Assembly: GCA_945946665.1 (NCBI GenBank)
Contig: CAMEWO010000007.1
Span: 16,123-80,122 of the forward strand
Source of the DNA: an uncultured Eubacterium sp.
GTDB taxonomy: Bacteria; Bacillota; Clostridia; Lachnospirales; Lachnospiraceae
Direction: 5' to 3'
Length of the DNA: 64,000 nucleotides
Made by a program: the position numbers and the translations under genes. Of this stretch, positions 25,629 through 36,051 are shown one piece after another; position 1 is the stretch's first letter; every line of letters begins with the position of its first letter. The notes below the pieces were generated by a model. The model was not told where the DNA came from and did not search any database. It saw only the letters and a program-made list of their open reading frames with translations.

Positions 25629-26273
25629 TTATTGTAATATGGTATAGGTTCCACTGGATGAGACATAAAAATCCGTGGTATAATAATTAGTGGGGTCTCC
25701 TTGAACCTTGTGGGTGCTGCTTCCACTAGGGAAAGAATACCTCGTTCCTGTAGTCAAGGATACGGTTTGTCCAATACTTATCGTAGTATTAGGAACCCAT
25801 GCAAAAGTCAGTTTATATAATCTATAATTGTCTGCATCAAGTACATCTACAGCCTCAGTTCCATCCTCATTAAGCTTAGTAACAGGCTCATAAGCAGTAA
25901 TTTTAATAGATTTATATTGAGTCGGAAAATTATTACTTGTAACTTTTACGCTACCATAATACTTCGTTTCATTATCATTAGCTGTTCTCTCATTTCCAAA
26001 TGTCAGATATTTTTCCATATTATCTGAATTACCAGTTTCATATTCAATCGCAAAATATCCTCCTGAAGAACCATATTCTAGTCCATCACCAACTGCAGAA
26101 AATGTTAATCCCACACACTTTTCCAACGGAGTATGATTTTCAGAACCATTTCCAGTTTTTATAATCCCTGCTGACACTTTTACTCCTGACATTTCTATCA
26201 CCAGACATAACGCCAAGCTCACTGCCAGAAGTATGGCTGATAATCCTTTTATCCTATTCTTTAGTTCTTTCAT
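25629..26273 (-). CDS. Small secreted protein of unknown function
   Basis: A 214-residue protein with a clear signal peptide (charged MKELKNRIKG, hydrophobic core to about residue 25, cleavage near VSAG). The mature part is rich in Thr, Ser, Tyr and Asn and looks like beta-sandwich structure, including YKLTFAWVPNTTISIG. No catalytic motif or anchor is evident. It is on the same strand just upstream of the cyclase operon, separated from it by a hairpin, so it could be a partner or ligand of the extracellular CHASE2 or FecR-like domains; this is only positional inference. Confidence 0.65.
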   Translation of the reverse strand: MKELKNRIKGLSAILLAVSLALCLVIEMSGVKVSAGIIKTGNGSENHTPLEKCVGLTFSAVGDGLEYGSSGGYFAIEYETGNSDNMEKYLTFGNERTANDNETKYYGSVKVTSNNFPTQYKSIKITAYEPVTKLNEDGTEAVDVLDADNYRLYKLTFAWVPNTTISIGQTVSLTTGTRYSFPSGSSTHKVQGDPTNYYTTDFYVSSSGTYTILQ

Positions 26274-26427
26274 GAACCCACCTCATCATTCTTCCTAATA
26301 AGTCCTATCACTTTACTACATAAAACGTTTAGCGTATTATATCAGATAAAATGACAAAATTCAATTCTATTGTTGCCAATCTTCATTTTTAAATATTTTT
26401 GTTTTGCCACAAAAAAATTAAAAAGCT

Positions 26428-27291
26428 TTATTGTCCCTCTATTCTATTATTGATTTTTTCAGCTTCATTCAAAACCCGAAGCTGATATTCCGCAATTTCC
26501 TTCAATGACATAAATCTATCCATCTTTCCTTTCCCCTCACGAATCATATGAGCGTTATGAGATTCAAGATTTGATAAAACAGTCAATTCATTTATAGTTG
26601 CATAATCTCTAACATTGCTTTTTCCAGCAAGCTCTGGGTTAGCATCTCTCCATGCTTTTGCCGTAAAACCAAACAATGCTACGTTTATCAAATCTGCCTC
26701 TTCCGCATAAGGAAGCCATTGTAAATCCTCTCGGTAATTGCATACCGGAATCAAATATTTTTTTACAGCATCTGTCTGTATCAAATAATTATTCTTGGAA
26801 AGAAATCTCTTCGCATCCCATTCCAATTTCTGCAAATTATTTTCTTCCTCTTTTAATCTTTGAAACTCCTTAATAAGATACAGTTTAAATACCGGACTAA
26901 TTGCAGATGCAAATTCAAAAGCGATATCTTTATGTGCATATGTACCACCATATTTTCCACGTTTAACATATAATCCAACCGCATTGGTTTTATCTACCCA
27001 CTCTGACACACTTGGTGTAAATGTAACTAGTCCTGCTTCCTTTTTAAAGTGTTCAGATTCGAACACTTTAAAATCGGGATTATATATTTCTTCCCATGTT
27101 GATAGAAATTCCAATGTACTTCTATTCCTTAACCAGTTTCGAATAACATCCGCAGCACGCGAATTATCTGATTTTGCTGCTGCTATATCTGTAATGCATA
27201 TATAGTCATCTGCATCCTCAAAAGACACAGTAACTGGAATATTCTGAACTGTAATAATTCTATTCTTTGCCATATGCACGCTCATCCTCAC
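26428..27291 (-). CDS. KilA-N domain protein
   Basis: A 287-residue protein whose N-terminal 110 residues match the KilA-N domain (YICITDIAAAK, VIRNWLRNRSTLEFLSTWE, and the later GGTYAHKDIAFEFASAISP). KilA-N proteins are typical of phages and mobile elements and probably bind DNA. The C-terminal 150 residues are helical and less conserved. The listed start is a GTG at 27291; ATGs at 27285 and 27273 are alternatives. Its 5' end overlaps the small HTH gene by about 30 bases, so the two are translationally linked. Confidence 0.85.
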   Translation of the reverse strand: MRMSVHMAKNRIITVQNIPVTVSFEDADDYICITDIAAAKSDNSRAADVIRNWLRNRSTLEFLSTWEEIYNPDFKVFESEHFKKEAGLVTFTPSVSEWVDKTNAVGLYVKRGKYGGTYAHKDIAFEFASAISPVFKLYLIKEFQRLKEEENNLQKLEWDAKRFLSKNNYLIQTDAVKKYLIPVCNYREDLQWLPYAEEADLINVALFGFTAKAWRDANPELAGKSNVRDYATINELTVLSNLESHNAHMIREGKGKMDRFMSLKEIAEYQLRVLNEAEKINNRIEGQ

Positions 27292-27481
27292 TTCTTTTAT
27301 CAGCTAACTTCTCCATTTTAACATTATAGGTCATCAATCTCAAAAGAAACTTCGGAACCCTCCTCTTTCCTAATTCCCAATCTGTTTCCGTCATATACGG
27401 AATTTCAAAATACTCACAAAATTCTTTTCTGTTCATACCAGTATTTTCTCTTAATTTTTTTATTTCTTCTCTTGCTTCCAT
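27260..27481 (-). CDS. Small helix-turn-helix protein
   Basis: From the ATG at 27481, which follows GGGGGTGAG at good spacing, the product is 73 residues (MEAREEIKKLRENTG...). The middle contains NRKEFCEYFEIPYMTETDWE, which resembles a Cro/XRE-type HTH used in short phage or toxin-antitoxin regulators. A longer upstream reading (to 27532) lacks a ribosome site. It overlaps the start of the KilA-N gene downstream. Confidence 0.65.
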   Translation of the reverse strand: MEAREEIKKLRENTGMNRKEFCEYFEIPYMTETDWELGKRRVPKFLLRLMTYNVKMEKLADKRSEDERAYGKE

Positions 27482-27540
27482 AGGCTCACCCCCTTTACGA
27501 ATTATCCATGCCTCTCTACAGACACAACGCAAAAGAGCGA

Positions 27541-27961
27541 TTATATCTGTTTATCTGGAGCTAACAGCAATTTATCTATTACCGGATGAATCATACTTGT
27601 ATCAAATATCACGTTTATTGCACATAGTTTCTTTCCTGCATCCTTACTGGATGCACCTCAATGATATGCCTTGTTCTGTAAATGCATACGGAAGTTTTCT
27701 TTTTCCGCCCCAACTTGAAGTCGCAATTTGCGACTTCAAGAATCCATCTTCTTCTGTTGTTAATTGAAACATAAAATCTTCCGGAAATCTTAAAATATTA
27801 CGCTTTACCTGTTCATTCAAACGCTTCACTTCATATCCATAAATCTCCGCCAAATCATAATCCAGCATAACCTGATGTCCTCTTATGATGTATACTCGAT
27901 TACATATATTATCTACTGTCATCAATTCCATGCTTTCTGCCATCTGTACACTCATCCTCAC
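27541..27961 (-). pseudogene. ORF6N-domain protein broken by an internal deletion
   Basis: The 105-residue frame 27961-27644 contains a good ORF6N domain (IRGHQVMLDYDLAEIYGYEV, NILRFPEDFMFQL, LPYAFTEQGI). It then leaves homology after FTEQGI and stops. In the +1 frame, 27657-27541 encodes GASSKDAGKKLCAINVIFD and an end DKLLLAPDKQI, which resembles the extreme C-terminus of the same family (phospholipase D-like tail). The codons before it read TAT CAT TGA, probably an original Tyr-His-Cys changed to a stop. About the middle half of the gene has been lost, leaving both ends joined. The family match of the tail is from recall. Confidence 0.65.
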
Positions 27962-27979
27962 TATATATGTACTTATATT

Positions 27980-28258
27980 CTATTTTTCATTTTCTTTTAT
28001 TTTGTCATAGTATGCCTTATACCTGTATATCGTTCGCTGGCTGACATTATTCCGTTTTGCAATTTCTTCCAAAGTCATTCCGCTTTCATAACCAACAACA
28101 AAATCATTATATATTGCCATCCACTTAGCATTATGTTTCTGGCGCCCACTCATTTTTCTATTTTTATAACGCTCAAGTTCTTCCCTAAGTTCAGCGTTTT
28201 CTTTTTCAAGCTCTTCTATTCTTTTCAAAGCATCTTCAAGTGTCAAATTTTTTCCCAT
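27980..28258 (-). CDS. Coiled-coil plus helix-turn-helix protein
   Basis: A 92-residue protein. The first 40 residues form a leucine-zipper-like coiled coil (ALKRIEELEKENAELREEL). Residues about 58-85 are a resolvase/Sigma-70 region 4-type HTH (SGMTLEEIAKRNNVSQRTIYRY). GGAGG precedes the start. It looks like a small DNA-binding regulator or transposase-related helper of the KilA-N/ORF6N islet. Confidence 0.7.
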   Translation of the reverse strand: MGKNLTLEDALKRIEELEKENAELREELERYKNRKMSGRQKHNAKWMAIYNDFVVGYESGMTLEEIAKRNNVSQRTIYRYKAYYDKIKENEK

Positions 28259-28431
28259 TAAAACCCACCTCCATAAAATGTCATTTTCATTTTGTCTTTA
28301 TTATAAAATACAAGGAGCTATATTGTCAATTTGATTTTGTCATATACCTATTTTTTCTTTCATAAAAGGCATTAAAGGCACTGGCATACGCAACAGGCAT
28401 ACCCTGTTCCGCTCTTGGTAATTATAAAAAA

Positions 28432-28475
28432 ATCAGTATCCGAACAACACCAAAATGATGCTGTTCAAATACTGA
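28432..28475 (-). terminator. Terminator after the membrane protein gene
   Basis: CAGTAT--GAACA pairs with TGTTC--ATACTG; on the minus strand seven T follow the stem. Confidence 0.75.
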
Positions 28476-28524
28476 CAAAAAATAATTTATAACTTTACGT
28501 ATTAGTTTCAAATTAATACTACAT

Positions 28525-29922
28525 TCATCTTCTTTTTCTAGCAAACCCAGACACACAGTTTGTCAGAATATACATTATTACAACCACCGACACCAGAAGC
28601 GCCCTGTAAGTAAAGAAGAAGTGAATATATGAATGGTTGTTTAAAACCAGAAAACGCATTACTGGCAACAGACTTACAATAACCAGTACTTTATTAATAC
28701 AGCTCTTTGTTTTTCCCCTGAACAGATACCATATACTAAACACTACAAGTCCAACCAGGAATATGAATATCATAGCTGTTCCATATGACATGGTACTCTT
28801 GAATGGATATATGCATCCAATATTTCTCCACAGCGCACCACTGATTCTTTCGTAATTCGATACTACTTCTGCACCAGGCACATTACCAAGAGTTGCATCT
28901 CCACTGATTCTTAACGCCGCCTGGCTTAAAGCATTAAAGAAAGCATCCTTTCCAAGAACAACTAATGCCAGAGCCCATTTTAAAGCAATCATCAAACCAT
29001 AGGACCCAAGCCAGACAATGCCACTTTTTATCAGGCAAATTAATTCTTCTTTTATAGGCTTCATCTGGTTATGTCTGTTTTTTACAATCAGATACAAAAC
29101 ATACGCCATGGTAAATGTAACTGTTTCTGTTGTAAGGAAATCCACGAATGCAGTCACAATTCCAGCGCAGGCCAACACAGCCCACAGAATTACTTCCGGC
29201 TTACGATTATCTAACTTATGCTCATCTGCCTTCTGATTGTCCAGCTTATGTTCATCCCTTTTCACCTTATCATTTTGTGCATCTTTCTTTTCATACGCCC
29301 TTGTAAGCAAGACAAACAAAACCGGTAGCTCCACCGACATTACAACAAATGGCATTGCATATTCGACGCAGAATGCACACATCCACACAGACACCAGCAT
29401 AAGTCCTACTCCATAACATACGCCAAATATAGAATAGCGATTCTTAAACAGAAAGATTTCAAACCATACTGTCATTATAAGAATCAGTATTCCAAGCACC
29501 ATACGCACCCCTACAATATCAAATATGACAAATAATGGTCGAAGAAGCACCATTGAGCCATGCCAGTACCTTGAATAATCCACATTAGGTTCTACCTTGT
29601 TGCCCACTGCGTATGCAAAGCTGGTCTGTACACCTTCATCTTCAGGGTTATAGTAGGATGCACTAAGGATAGACTTTACCAGATTATTCTGGTCAATGTG
29701 ATATATTATATTCGTAAGAATACAGTCAGCGTAGTTATCCTGTCTGCTAAGAAACATATAATCCGTAACATGGTCAAACATCTGATGATTATTATAATAA
29801 TCGGACGACCTTTCCATATTCTTTTGTAATGCATTCTGCGGAATCAGAGCTGTTAAAAACAGCAATGCAATGCATATCACGATTGTTGCTGTCCCGCTTA
29901 TCAGTACCTTTTTCATTCTCAT
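28525..29922 (-). CDS. Polytopic membrane protein, possibly GT-C-like
   Basis: A 465-residue protein with about ten membrane helices. A long N-terminal external loop (about 30-125) contains DHVTDYMFLSRQDNYADC, and a cytoplasmic hydrophilic insertion (about 215-245) carries the duplicated unit DEHKLDN. The layout, with a large loop after the first helix, resembles GT-C glycosyltransferases or related hypothetical membrane proteins of Lachnospiraceae, but no catalytic motif is certain. The second Met (MKKVL) has the better ribosome spacing. It is monocistronic with its own terminator. Confidence 0.7.
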   Translation of the reverse strand: MRMKKVLISGTATIVICIALLFLTALIPQNALQKNMERSSDYYNNHQMFDHVTDYMFLSRQDNYADCILTNIIYHIDQNNLVKSILSASYYNPEDEGVQTSFAYAVGNKVEPNVDYSRYWHGSMVLLRPLFVIFDIVGVRMVLGILILIMTVWFEIFLFKNRYSIFGVCYGVGLMLVSVWMCAFCVEYAMPFVVMSVELPVLFVLLTRAYEKKDAQNDKVKRDEHKLDNQKADEHKLDNRKPEVILWAVLACAGIVTAFVDFLTTETVTFTMAYVLYLIVKNRHNQMKPIKEELICLIKSGIVWLGSYGLMIALKWALALVVLGKDAFFNALSQAALRISGDATLGNVPGAEVVSNYERISGALWRNIGCIYPFKSTMSYGTAMIFIFLVGLVVFSIWYLFRGKTKSCINKVLVIVSLLPVMRFLVLNNHSYIHFFFTYRALLVSVVVIMYILTNCVSGFARKRR

Positions 29923-30024
29923 GCACCTGTGTTACTTCTATAAGTTAATCTTTCCTGAAGTTAATCTTTCCTGTTTTCTGCACTATTAAATATTATCTGC
30001 TGTGTTATATAATCTACTCCACAG

Positions 30025-31389
30025 CTAGGAAACCACATCCAGAAGGTTCTTAATAGCTTCCATGTATATAAGGACTGCTTCCTCCATATCTGAAACACGA
30101 ATAAACTCATCAGAACTGTGAATACGGTAATCTATTCCTGGCTTCTCAGGTCCAAATGCAATTATATTCTTAAGTGACTTGGCATAGGTTCCTCCACCAA
30201 TTACCATAGGTTTGTTATCTGTATCACCTGTCACATCTACATACGCCTTGTATAGAGCCTCAACCAGTGGCGACTCTCTTGGAAAGAACAATGGAGCATG
30301 CATATGCTTTATCTCAATTCGTCCGTTCTCATCTTCCAGCTTTCCCTCACACATTTTGCGGACTTCATCCTCTTTCAGTGTTACAGGAACTCTTATATCA
30401 ATAGTACATGTGATAACACCATCCTGTGTCTTAACAATTCCATTACACAGAGTAAGACTTCCGTACTCATCTTCATATTTAAGACCAATGCCCGAACCAT
30501 CACAGGATGTACCAATATGTGTATTGTAAAACTCAACGAAATCATCCTCAAAGCCAGCTTTAGCAAGGCATTCAAAGGTTACTCCGGCTGCATTGACACC
30601 TAGTGTCGGTGTACTTGCGTGGGCAGATACTCCCTTTGCATATATGCTGATCTGACCATTCTCTTCTGTCACCTTGTACGTCTGGAGTTTTGTTTCTGAA
30701 AGAGCTTTTTCAATTCTTTCCTTCATCCCATCTGACGCAGGAATTACTGTAGTGCAGGAATCACACACAGCATTTGGAACAAATCCTCCATTCATAGAGA
30801 TAATCCTTGTGTTCTTGGAGTAAGCCCTCATACCCAGCATACCCTTCTCTCCATGTATACATGGAAAGTTGCCATCTGGGGTAAATCCACAGGACAGCTC
30901 CTCCTCTACTTCATTATAATGTTCCATACATTTTGAACCAGTCTCCTCATTACATCCCATAATAAGACGGACCCTCTTGTTGATTTTCACTCCTGAATCA
31001 CGAAGCAGCTTCATTGCATACAGCGCTTCTATTACAGGTCCTTTATCATCAGTGGTTCCACGTCCATATACATAGTCCCCTTCTCTTGTAACCTTGAATG
31101 GCTCGTGCTTCCAGTCTCCACCAGCAGGCACAACATCAAGGTGACCTGCTATACCAATGATATCTTCTCCTTCTCCCATCTGGGCATAACCACAGTAATT
31201 ATCAAGATTAACTGTCTCAAACCCCAGTTCCTTTGCTATCTTAAGCCCCTCTTCCAGTGCCCTGGCTGGCCCCTCTCCGAAAGGCATACCTTCTGCCGGT
31301 GTTCCAAGCTGTGAATCAATGGCAACAAGTCTGCCCAGATTCTCTACCATTTCCTCTGATAATGCATGAATTTCCTCATTTATGCCCAT
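30025..31389 (-). CDS. pepV: M20-family dipeptidase (PepV/Sapep type)
   Basis: A 454-residue zinc dipeptidase from the ATG at 31389, which follows GAGGAGAG at good spacing (an upstream open frame into the kinase gene has no ribosome site). Metal and catalytic motifs are in order: GHLDVVPAGGDW, YGRGTTDDKGPVIEAL, GCNEETGSKCMEHY and the C-terminal GGGTYAKSLKN. The lid-domain His is in GVSAHASTPTLGVNA. It should hydrolyse dipeptides with an N-terminal hydrophobic or beta-alanyl residue in the cytosol. It begins 14 bases after the hybrid kinase gene and is probably cotranscribed with it. Confidence 0.9.
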   Translation of the reverse strand: MGINEEIHALSEEMVENLGRLVAIDSQLGTPAEGMPFGEGPARALEEGLKIAKELGFETVNLDNYCGYAQMGEGEDIIGIAGHLDVVPAGGDWKHEPFKVTREGDYVYGRGTTDDKGPVIEALYAMKLLRDSGVKINKRVRLIMGCNEETGSKCMEHYNEVEEELSCGFTPDGNFPCIHGEKGMLGMRAYSKNTRIISMNGGFVPNAVCDSCTTVIPASDGMKERIEKALSETKLQTYKVTEENGQISIYAKGVSAHASTPTLGVNAAGVTFECLAKAGFEDDFVEFYNTHIGTSCDGSGIGLKYEDEYGSLTLCNGIVKTQDGVITCTIDIRVPVTLKEDEVRKMCEGKLEDENGRIEIKHMHAPLFFPRESPLVEALYKAYVDVTGDTDNKPMVIGGGTYAKSLKNIIAFGPEKPGIDYRIHSSDEFIRVSDMEEAVLIYMEAIKNLLDVVS

Positions 31390-31403
31390 ACTCTCTCCTC
31401 TAT

Positions 31404-34304
31404 TTATTTGTTCAACCATTTTTGCAGCACGCCCAATAAGGTTTTCAATTCCAGTGGTTTTGCAATATGCCCATTCATTCCCACCGTCTTTGCCGCCTGC
31501 ACGTCTTCTGCAAAAGCATTTGCCGTCATTGCAACAATAGGCACCTGCCTGCAATAATTCCGGTTTATGGCCCGGATTGCCCTCGTTGCGTCATATCCGT
31601 TCATCTTTGGCATCTGGATATCCATAAACACAATGTCATAATAGCCATCTTCGCACTCGTTCATCCGGTCAACAGCCTCTGTACCGTCACTGACACGTTC
31701 CACAGACAGCCCTGTCATTTCCAGTATTACAGTGGCAACCTCAACATTCAGTTCATTATCCTCTACAAGCAGTGCACGGTACCCTGAAAGCTCCATGGAT
31801 GCAAGATCATCCATAGTCATAACAGGTTCCTGCTGCACCTCTTCATCCATAAGTGTACAGAAAGTTTTTACCAGTCTTGAACGGAACATAGGCTTACTGA
31901 TAAATGCATTTGCCCCTGCTGCCCTGGCTTCCTGTTCAATATCAGACCAGTCATAAGCAGAGATAATGATGATTGGAACATCATTACCTACTTCCTTTCT
32001 AATGGCTCTGGTGGTTTCTATCCCATCCATACCAGGCATCTTCCAGTCAATGATACATGCAAAATAATCTTTATTCTGCTCATGACACTGCACTACTTCC
32101 TGGACTGCCTCCTCACCGGTGGCAACTCCTTTTGTCCTCATTCCAAGGTCATCCAGCACACTGCAGCAAGATTCCAGACTCAGCTTATCATCATCAGCCA
32201 CCAGAACATCCAGGTTCACAAATTTATCATACTGGATTTCCTCTGTATCCTGAAGCTGCAGGTAAAATGTTACTGTAAAACGTGAGCCAACACCAAGGAT
32301 ACTTTCCACCTTGATATCACCACCCATCATACGGACAATATTCCGGCTGATAGACATACCAAGCCCTGTTCCCTGAATCTGGGCAACCCGGTCATCGTCC
32401 GCCCGTGAAAACGGTTCAAAAATCCGGTCTACAAATTCATTACGCATACCGATGCCATTATCCTCAAATATAAACTCGTAGCATCCCACCTTCGCCTGAT
32501 TTGAAGGCTTCTCTGAAATAGAGAGGCGGATTTCACCTCCATCTGGAGTATATTTCACGGCATTACCCATGATATTTGTAAATACCTTCTGTATGCGGAG
32601 ACTGTCTCCTATTACTTCCTCATGTGTCAGATTAGAAATATTAACTTTTAATTCGTGATGGTGCTCCTTCACCTGGGAACTGGTCATGGCAATGAGATTA
32701 TCAACCAGATCTGAAAGATTAAACTCTTCCTCCACCAGCTGTACCTTACCTGATTCTATTTTACTCATATCCAGCACTTCATTTATAAGACTGAGCAGGT
32801 GCTTACTTGCCATGGTAATCTTTTGCAGGCTGTCCTGCACACGTTCCCTGTCATCAATATGTGAAGCCGCAATTGCAGTCATTCCTATAATACCGTTCAT
32901 AGGCGTTCTGATGTCATGAGACATATTAGACAGAAAATCTGTTTTCGCCTTGTTTGCTGCTTCCGCTGCATCATACGCAGCCTGTAGCGCCATCTCCTGG
33001 GCTCTTTCTTTTTTAATCAGATCGTCCACATTACGTGTTCCGATGACCACAACATTATCTCCGTCCCTTTCCTGGACATAAGCCACCCTGACCTGAAGAT
33101 AACTGGTTCTTCCCCATGTCAGTGCTTCATAGGTAACTGAGTAACTCTCCTTCTGGGAGCGGATATAATCAAGGGACAGTTTCTCAATATACTCCTCACG
33201 GCTTCTATCAGAAACATATTCTTTGGCATAGCTTCTCACAATCTTTGACCAGCAATTATTATTCTTTGCAAAATAACTATCTGTGGATTTGGCACACTCA
33301 TCTGTACGGAAAGGCGTGACAGCATCTGTATCAGGATCCAGCAGAAGAACAGAATAATATTCCATGGCAAGACCCTCAATAATATCACGCTGGATTTCCA
33401 TTTCGTGGGTTAATTTCAACTGGTGGCGCATTTCTGCATCAACATCCCTAAGCCCCAGAACAAATGTAATGTTGTTACTATTATCAACAATTTTTACAAC
33501 ACTCATTTCGTAATAAGAAATGATGCCTGCCATACTCCTTCTGAAGCCCAGCTTATAAAGTCCCTCATCCGGCACCCTTTCATGTAATACATCTAATCCA
33601 GCCAGTTCTCTTGTACGTTCACGGTCTTCCGGTACAACAAATGTATCAATATATTTGTTTAAAACTACAGAATAATCCCCATCTTCCATCAGTTCATCAA
33701 GAAGCTGTGAACTCATGCCCATTCCGTCTGTGCGATAAAGGGACATGGCACCGGTTTTTCCATCAATTTTAAACAAACTGCTGTATTCCTTGCTCAATGC
33801 TACAGAAATAGTTGACTCTTCCTTGAGAGCTGAATTGGTTCTCTCCACTTCTGCAAGGGCGTCTTCAACTTTCTTCTGTCTGGCAATTTCCTGCTTCCTT
33901 TTCTCATGGACATTCCTGACTCCCATAACAAATCCGTTGTTATCACTGTCAGGCTTCATGAACCGGCACTGGATATAGTGCGGATTTTCTTTTGGGTGTG
34001 TCCGGAAATCGATAGTATATGTTGTTTTATCTGCCAGTATCTCTTTTACACCAGCCAGCAGACGAACCTGGTCAAACAGATGCTTGTCTTCTTCCAGCAC
34101 TCCGCTATTAACGAATGCACTCATAATATCTTCGTAGTATCCATTGCCAAAGTTGTCGCCATAGCGTTTACGCAGAACTTGCCCCATACGGTAGCAGACA
34201 GACTGTCCTGTATCCATATTCACTACAAAAATGTTGTCATAGGGAATAGCAAGTGCCTTAGACAGGTTGTCCAGAAACTGTATTCCTTCCTTTGTTTCCT
34301 CCAT
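31404..34304 (-). CDS. Cytosolic PAS-type hybrid histidine kinase with two receivers
   Basis: A 966-residue protein without membrane segments. Three related PAS-like segments (about 15-140, 165-295, 315-435) each end in a similar strand ([32 protein letters not shown]). Then come DHp with [18 protein letters not shown] (His about 460), an ATPase domain with [14 protein letters not shown] and [13 protein letters not shown], receiver 1 with [11 protein letters not shown] (about 755) and receiver 2 with [12 protein letters not shown] (about 894). No Hpt domain is present, so a separate Hpt or direct signalling is needed. The downstream neighbour is the dipeptidase. The sensed ligand is unknown. 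Confidence 0.9.
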   Translation of the reverse strand: MEETKEGIQFLDNLSKALAIPYDNIFVVNMDTGQSVCYRMGQVLRKRYGDNFGNGYYEDIMSAFVNSGVLEEDKHLFDQVRLLAGVKEILADKTTYTIDFRTHPKENPHYIQCRFMKPDSDNNGFVMGVRNVHEKRKQEIARQKKVEDALAEVERTNSALKEESTISVALSKEYSSLFKIDGKTGAMSLYRTDGMGMSSQLLDELMEDGDYSVVLNKYIDTFVVPEDRERTRELAGLDVLHERVPDEGLYKLGFRRSMAGIISYYEMSVVKIVDNSNNITFVLGLRDVDAEMRHQLKLTHEMEIQRDIIEGLAMEYYSVLLLDPDTDAVTPFRTDECAKSTDSYFAKNNNCWSKIVRSYAKEYVSDRSREEYIEKLSLDYIRSQKESYSVTYEALTWGRTSYLQVRVAYVQERDGDNVVVIGTRNVDDLIKKERAQEMALQAAYDAAEAANKAKTDFLSNMSHDIRTPMNGIIGMTAIAASHIDDRERVQDSLQKITMASKHLLSLINEVLDMSKIESGKVQLVEEEFNLSDLVDNLIAMTSSQVKEHHHELKVNISNLTHEEVIGDSLRIQKVFTNIMGNAVKYTPDGGEIRLSISEKPSNQAKVGCYEFIFEDNGIGMRNEFVDRIFEPFSRADDDRVAQIQGTGLGMSISRNIVRMMGGDIKVESILGVGSRFTVTFYLQLQDTEEIQYDKFVNLDVLVADDDKLSLESCCSVLDDLGMRTKGVATGEEAVQEVVQCHEQNKDYFACIIDWKMPGMDGIETTRAIRKEVGNDVPIIIISAYDWSDIEQEARAAGANAFISKPMFRSRLVKTFCTLMDEEVQQEPVMTMDDLASMELSGYRALLVEDNELNVEVATVILEMTGLSVERVSDGTEAVDRMNECEDGYYDIVFMDIQMPKMNGYDATRAIRAINRNYCRQVPIVAMTANAFAEDVQAAKTVGMNGHIAKPLELKTLLGVLQKWLNK

Positions 34305-34413
34305 CTTTTTCTCCTTGACGTTAGCAGACTAAAAAGCCCGATATTTCTTATATTTTACCATTTTTGCCATGTTTTTACAATAGATTTAGACACGTTCTCT
34401 ACTTGTTATACTT

Positions 34414-34500
34414 TTAATTCTCCTCCTTGTTTTGTTTCCTTTTCCACACGAACCTTGCAATCAGTGCAATGCCAATTGCCATTATCCAGATGAATACCTC
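34414..34500 (-). pseudogene. C-terminal tail of a membrane protein
   Basis: Directly after the GH43 stop the minus strand encodes about 27 residues, a hydrophobic helix (IWIMAIGIALIARFVW) and a basic tail KRKQNKEEN, then a stop. No start codon with a ribosome site precedes it. It looks like the last helix of a transporter whose remainder has been lost; placement next to the GH43 gene suggests a former sugar transporter, but this is speculative. Confidence 0.35.
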
Positions 34501-34503
34501 AAA

Positions 34504-36051
34504 TTATTCAAAAGTCAAATTCAGCAAATCAAACCTACCCTTCCCCTTAAATACCAAATACAGTGGCTTATCTCCATATTCTTCTAATTCTACCACATAT
34601 TTGCGCCATTCTTTTGAAGAGAAGACCTCTAAGCTGGTCTTACATTGATCCGTATCAAATTCTGAACTGTCGGTAATACTTTCATCTGTACCTACATATA
34701 TCCTGCCCTGTCCCTCACCTCTCAGCAACAAAGCAAGGCTACACTTTCCCACAAACGCAAAATACTTAAATCCTATCAATGTGTTATCTGAAATACTGGT
34801 AATAAACCGTTCATTGTCTCCATGTGTAATATTAGGCTTTATTTTATCAGAACTTGAGTTTCCATTATGTGGCATTTCTCCATCCGTCAGATTGCATGCA
34901 ATAACCGAAGGATACGTTCCCTTAGCCTTAAGCGGACCGCCATTCAGACCGCAGGATGTCATACAAACCTGTCTGATGCTTCCATCTTCCTGAATCTCTA
35001 TCTCTTCCGCAAGTCCTTGTCTGGAATAGCTGGTAAGATGCGTATTTCTGTGATAAAAAATATAATATCGTCCGTTAATGTACTCTATGCTTCCATGATT
35101 TGTCCCAGTACAGGCAAGCCTATCCTCCTCAAGTCTGTTCTTATATCCCACATCACCATTAGAAATAATAACACCTCCAGCTCTAAAACCCTTGTCCGGA
35201 TAATCACTGATTGCATAGCACAACTGATGGTTAACTTGATTCGAATATATAAAATAATATTTTCCATTAATCTTTCGAATGGAACTCGCCTCGAAAAATG
35301 CCAGATTCTCAAATTCAGTTCCCAATGCCATGCGATGGCATGGTACAATTCTTTTTGGCTCCGACTTTACAGTTAGCATGTCGTTTTCCAGTTCCACACA
35401 GTTGGCGCCCATAATCCCGATACCATCCCGTGCAATATCTTCATCGGTCTTATTAAATGACTCTTTCATTTTCTCCTTAAGTGTATCCTCATCTACGCCT
35501 GACATTCTGGCCGAGTAAGACCATCCATAATATAAATAAATCTTTCCTTCATCATTTATCACCGCAGGATCAAAAGGAATAAATCTTTTCATTAGTCTTC
35601 CATCCGGATATCGTACATCTCCATGGTACTCATAACGACCGACCGGTGTATCACATACCGCCACTGATATCGGTCCATAAAATCCACCTTTCCCCTTAGC
35701 CGCCGAAAGGCAATAGTACAAATAATATCTTCCATCATTTCCGCAGACCACATCCGGTGCATACAAATACTTTCGCGGACCATATCCATCCACAATCTCA
35801 CTGGAATGCGGATCCTGACTTGCACTGTAGATTACCCCCTCATACTTCCAGTTCGATAAATCATCAACTGGAGCTGAATAACCCACATAATCAAGTTCAC
35901 AATACGTCTCTCCTCCTTCTTTGTCATGCGACCCGAATACATACACTCTGTCACCAATAACATGTGGTTCACCATCCGGTATGTAAACATCTATTGGCAG
36001 GTACGGATTATACACCTGTCCGTCATTGATTGCATTTTTTGTTGTAGTCAC
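34504..36051 (-). CDS. Glycoside hydrolase family 43 with C-terminal carbohydrate-binding-like domain
   Basis: A 515-residue enzyme from a GTG at 36051, preceded by AAGGAGGG at nine-base spacing; the longer frame has no ribosome site at its ATG. The propeller (about 15-380) shows NPYLPIDVYIPDGEPHVIG, APDVVCGNDGRYYLYY, FDPAVINDEGKIYLYYG and LAFFEASSIRKINGKYYFIY, in which Asp and Glu residues of GH43 can be placed. The C-terminal 120 residues resemble a CBM6-like sandwich. No signal peptide, so it acts on imported oligosaccharides, perhaps arabino- or xylo-oligosaccharides. A transporter remnant follows it. It differs clearly from the GH43 at 3499 and represents another subfamily. Confidence 0.88.
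   Translation of the reverse strand: MTTTKNAINDGQVYNPYLPIDVYIPDGEPHVIGDRVYVFGSHDKEGGETYCELDYVGYSAPVDDLSNWKYEGVIYSASQDPHSSEIVDGYGPRKYLYAPDVVCGNDGRYYLYYCLSAAKGKGGFYGPISVAVCDTPVGRYEYHGDVRYPDGRLMKRFIPFDPAVINDEGKIYLYYGWSYSARMSGVDEDTLKEKMKESFNKTDEDIARDGIGIMGANCVELENDMLTVKSEPKRIVPCHRMALGTEFENLAFFEASSIRKINGKYYFIYSNQVNHQLCYAISDYPDKGFRAGGVIISNGDVGYKNRLEEDRLACTGTNHGSIEYINGRYYIFYHRNTHLTSYSRQGLAEEIEIQEDGSIRQVCMTSCGLNGGPLKAKGTYPSVIACNLTDGEMPHNGNSSSDKIKPNITHGDNERFITSISDNTLIGFKYFAFVGKCSLALLLRGEGQGRIYVGTDESITDSSEFDTDQCKTSLEVFSSKEWRKYVVELEEYGDKPLYLVFKGKGRFDLLNLTFE

Noticed and set aside
31390..31554. N-terminal extension of the dipeptidase frame
   Set aside because: It overlaps the hybrid kinase gene; a strong GAGGAGAG site supports the start at 31389.
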